Shown: positions 63,182 through 64,000 of the stretch, piece after piece
Layout: the number at the start of each line of letters is the position of its first letter
Position numbering within the stretch: the stretch's first letter is position 1
From: Gelria sp. Kuro-4
GTDB lineage: Bacteria; Bacillota; DTU030; DUMP01
NCBI RefSeq assembly: GCF_019668485.1
Contig: NZ_AP024619.1
Span: forward strand, 1,053,001-1,117,000
Direction of reading: 5' to 3'
Length of the DNA: 64,000 nucleotides
Translations under genes and position numbers: made by a program
Notes under the pieces: generated by a model
The model's database searches: none
Told to the model about the DNA's origin: nothing
What the model saw: the letters and a program-made list of their open reading frames with translations, nothing else

Positions 63182-63334
63182 ACCCTCCTCGTTGAGCTTT
63201 GGCACTGTACGACTTTGGCAGCGCCAGCCACGTTAGGTAAAACCTTAAGCCGGTAATACCTGCTCACCCATTGGTGTCTTTCGACATTTCCGGGCAGTGG
63301 CCTGTATTCGTACAGGAGCCTCGCCTAACAGGGT
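63182..63334 (-). promoter_or_regulatory. M-box (ykoK) magnesium riboswitch aptamer
   Basis: The minus strand carries the conserved M-box blocks in order: GTTAGGCGAGGCTCCTGTA, then CTGCCCGGAAATGTCGAAAG and ACACCAATGGGTGAGCAGG, then GTACAGTGCCAAAGCTCAAC. These match the mgtE leader of Bacillus subtilis closely. P1 forms between ACCCTGTT (63334-63327) and AACGAGGAGGGT (63193-63182). High magnesium should stabilise P1, hide the antiterminator strand and allow termination. Confidence 0.93.
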
Positions 63335-63352
63335 TTACCTTATTCTCTTTTA

Positions 63353-63381
63353 AGTTTATGCTTCCTCCCACCTTCTGTCAA
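63353..63381 (-). promoter_or_regulatory. Promoter of the M-box transcript
   Basis: On the minus strand TTGACA (63381-63376) and TAAACT (63358-63353) are 17 bp apart, giving a start near 63346, about 12 nt before the aptamer. Confidence 0.8.
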
Positions 63382-63520
63382 CCACCGCGCCCGGGGTCCG
63401 GCAGCAATTTCTGGCGACGAAGAAAGGAGAATTCGCGCCGGCGGAAAAAGGTCCGGCTGCAGCACCTTATAAAAGCTTAAAACTTAAAGTTCACTCCAAC
63501 CACATCTGACGGAATACCTC

Positions 63521-63529
63521 TGCTATAAT
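63521..63529 (+). promoter_or_regulatory. Extended -10 promoter of the SARP-type gene
   Basis: TGCTATAAT with no clear -35 hexamer. A start near 63537 gives a leader of about 187 nt before the regulator gene. The region between the two divergent promoters (63382-63520) holds no gene. Confidence 0.55.
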
Positions 63530-63536
63530 AGGGATG

Positions 63537-63705
63537 AGTGGAGTATTATCGACCGGCACGGAGATCCGTTGCAAGGATGACTCCTGGAGGTACAAACGAA
63601 TACCTTAAAGCAGAGGCCAGGAACCGTCGCCCTTATTTGGGCGCTTGGGCGGCGGGGAGCCAGTAGCGCAACCGGCTGCCGCAAGGCAGCCGTTTGTATT
63701 CTGAT
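63537..63705 (+). promoter_or_regulatory. Structured leader with intrinsic terminator, possible attenuator
   Basis: The leader ends in CGGCTGCC-GCAA-GGCAGCCG, a perfect 8-bp stem with a GCAA loop, followed by TTTGTATT, ahead of the coding region. Upstream are hairpins GCACGG/CCGTTGC, AGGTA/TACCT and CGCCC that can pair with either of two GGGCG segments. This is the layout of a riboswitch or attenuator, but I cannot assign it to a known class. Confidence 0.5.
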
Positions 63706-63723
63706 GTCAAGGAGGCGAGAGGT

Positions 63724-64000
63724 ATGCCTACGGCTGAAGACTACCCCATGCTCAAGATAGTTGCGCTGAATGGCTTCCGCGTCTGGGTGGGACAGGAGGT
63801 CATACCCGAGGCTGCCTGGCGCCAGACGAAGGTGGTGCTGCTGTTCAAGTATCTTTTGGTGCAAAAGGGGCTGGCGGTACCCCAGGAGGAGCTGCTCAAG
63901 GAGTTCTGGCCCAAAATGGAACCCAAGGCGGCGCGCCATAACTTCGCCGTTACGCTTTATACCCTGCGCTCGGTGCTGAACAAAGGAAAGAGTAATCGGC
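63724..64000 (+). CDS. SARP/BTAD-type transcriptional regulator, 5' part
   Basis: The frame opens at ATG 63724 behind AAGGAGGCGAGAGGT and runs off the window. The visible residues follow the pattern of the OmpR-like winged helix of SARP-type activators: LNGFRVWVGQEVI, WRQTKVVLLFKYLLVQKG, VPQEELLKEFWPKMEPKAAR and NFAVTLYTLRSVLNKG. Such regulators usually continue into a BTAD/TPR module. Targets cannot be inferred, though the magnesium-controlled ABC operon lies divergently. Confidence 0.8.
   Translation, partial: MPTAEDYPMLKIVALNGFRVWVGQEVIPEAAWRQTKVVLLFKYLLVQKGLAVPQEELLKEFWPKMEPKAARHNFAVTLYTLRSVLNKGKSNR

Noticed and set aside
63571-63600. Fluoride (crcB) riboswitch, suggested by GATGACTCCT
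   Set aside because: The 5' part of the crcB consensus and the required spacing are absent, and the downstream gene is a regulator rather than a fluoride exporter.

Overview
The window is a GC-rich bacterial chromosome segment. It carries the Firmicutes-type rpoBC / str / S10-spc-alpha ribosomal superoperon, then ecfA1-ecfA2-ecfT-truA-rplM-rpsI and cwlD. A T-box, an M-box, AddAB, a WYL regulator, the zinc form of S14 and an L7Ae-like protein next to rpoC all point to Clostridia in the broad sense. A Cys-rich insert in EF-Tu and the high GC suggest a Moorella- or Peptococcaceae-like, probably thermophilic anaerobe. CwlD suggests a spore former. The placement is inferred from gene content and was not computed.

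Positions 1-32,100 are essentially one information-processing block on the + strand: rpoB-rpoC, then a clean promoter and L7Ae-rpsL-rpsG-fusA-tuf with a terminator. Next come rpsJ through rplO, secY, adk, map, a KOW protein, infA, rpmJ, rpsM, rpsK, rpsD, rpoA and rplQ with a terminator. The ECF transporter core, truA, and rplM-rpsI (own promoter inside truA, terminator after rpsI) close the block.

Positions 32,100-48,800 are mixed accessory and housekeeping genes: cwlD, birA and an SMR-like protein on +. On the minus strand lies a T-box-controlled ilvD followed 26 nt later by a complete TRAP transporter (dctPQM), which is likely one isoleucine-responsive unit. Then come arginase, an AMMECR1/MEMO fusion with its radical SAM partner, a Nudix hydrolase, an FtsA-like ATPase with a repeat-rich C-terminus, an AbrB-type membrane protein, a WYL regulator and three small proteins.

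Positions 48,800-59,600 hold an ArsA/GET3-type ATPase and sfsA, bracketed by two unrelated tandem-repeat arrays of about 115 and 114 bp, followed by addB-addA. Both repeat units contain inverted repeats built on an AGGTC-type core, like extragenic palindromes.

Positions 59,600-64,000 hold the most interesting unit. A minus-strand ABC transporter (fused double permease plus ATPase with a C-terminal extension, no binding protein in view) lies behind a promoter, a complete M-box magnesium riboswitch with terminator, and a short ORF. That ORF begins with an acidic/proline then basic sequence resembling enterobacterial MgtL. I infer a magnesium-responsive transporter of a class not normally associated with magnesium. 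The window ends in a truncated SARP/BTAD-type regulator whose roughly 190-nt leader has its own intrinsic terminator and may be another attenuator. No rRNA, tRNA, CRISPR array or transposase was seen.
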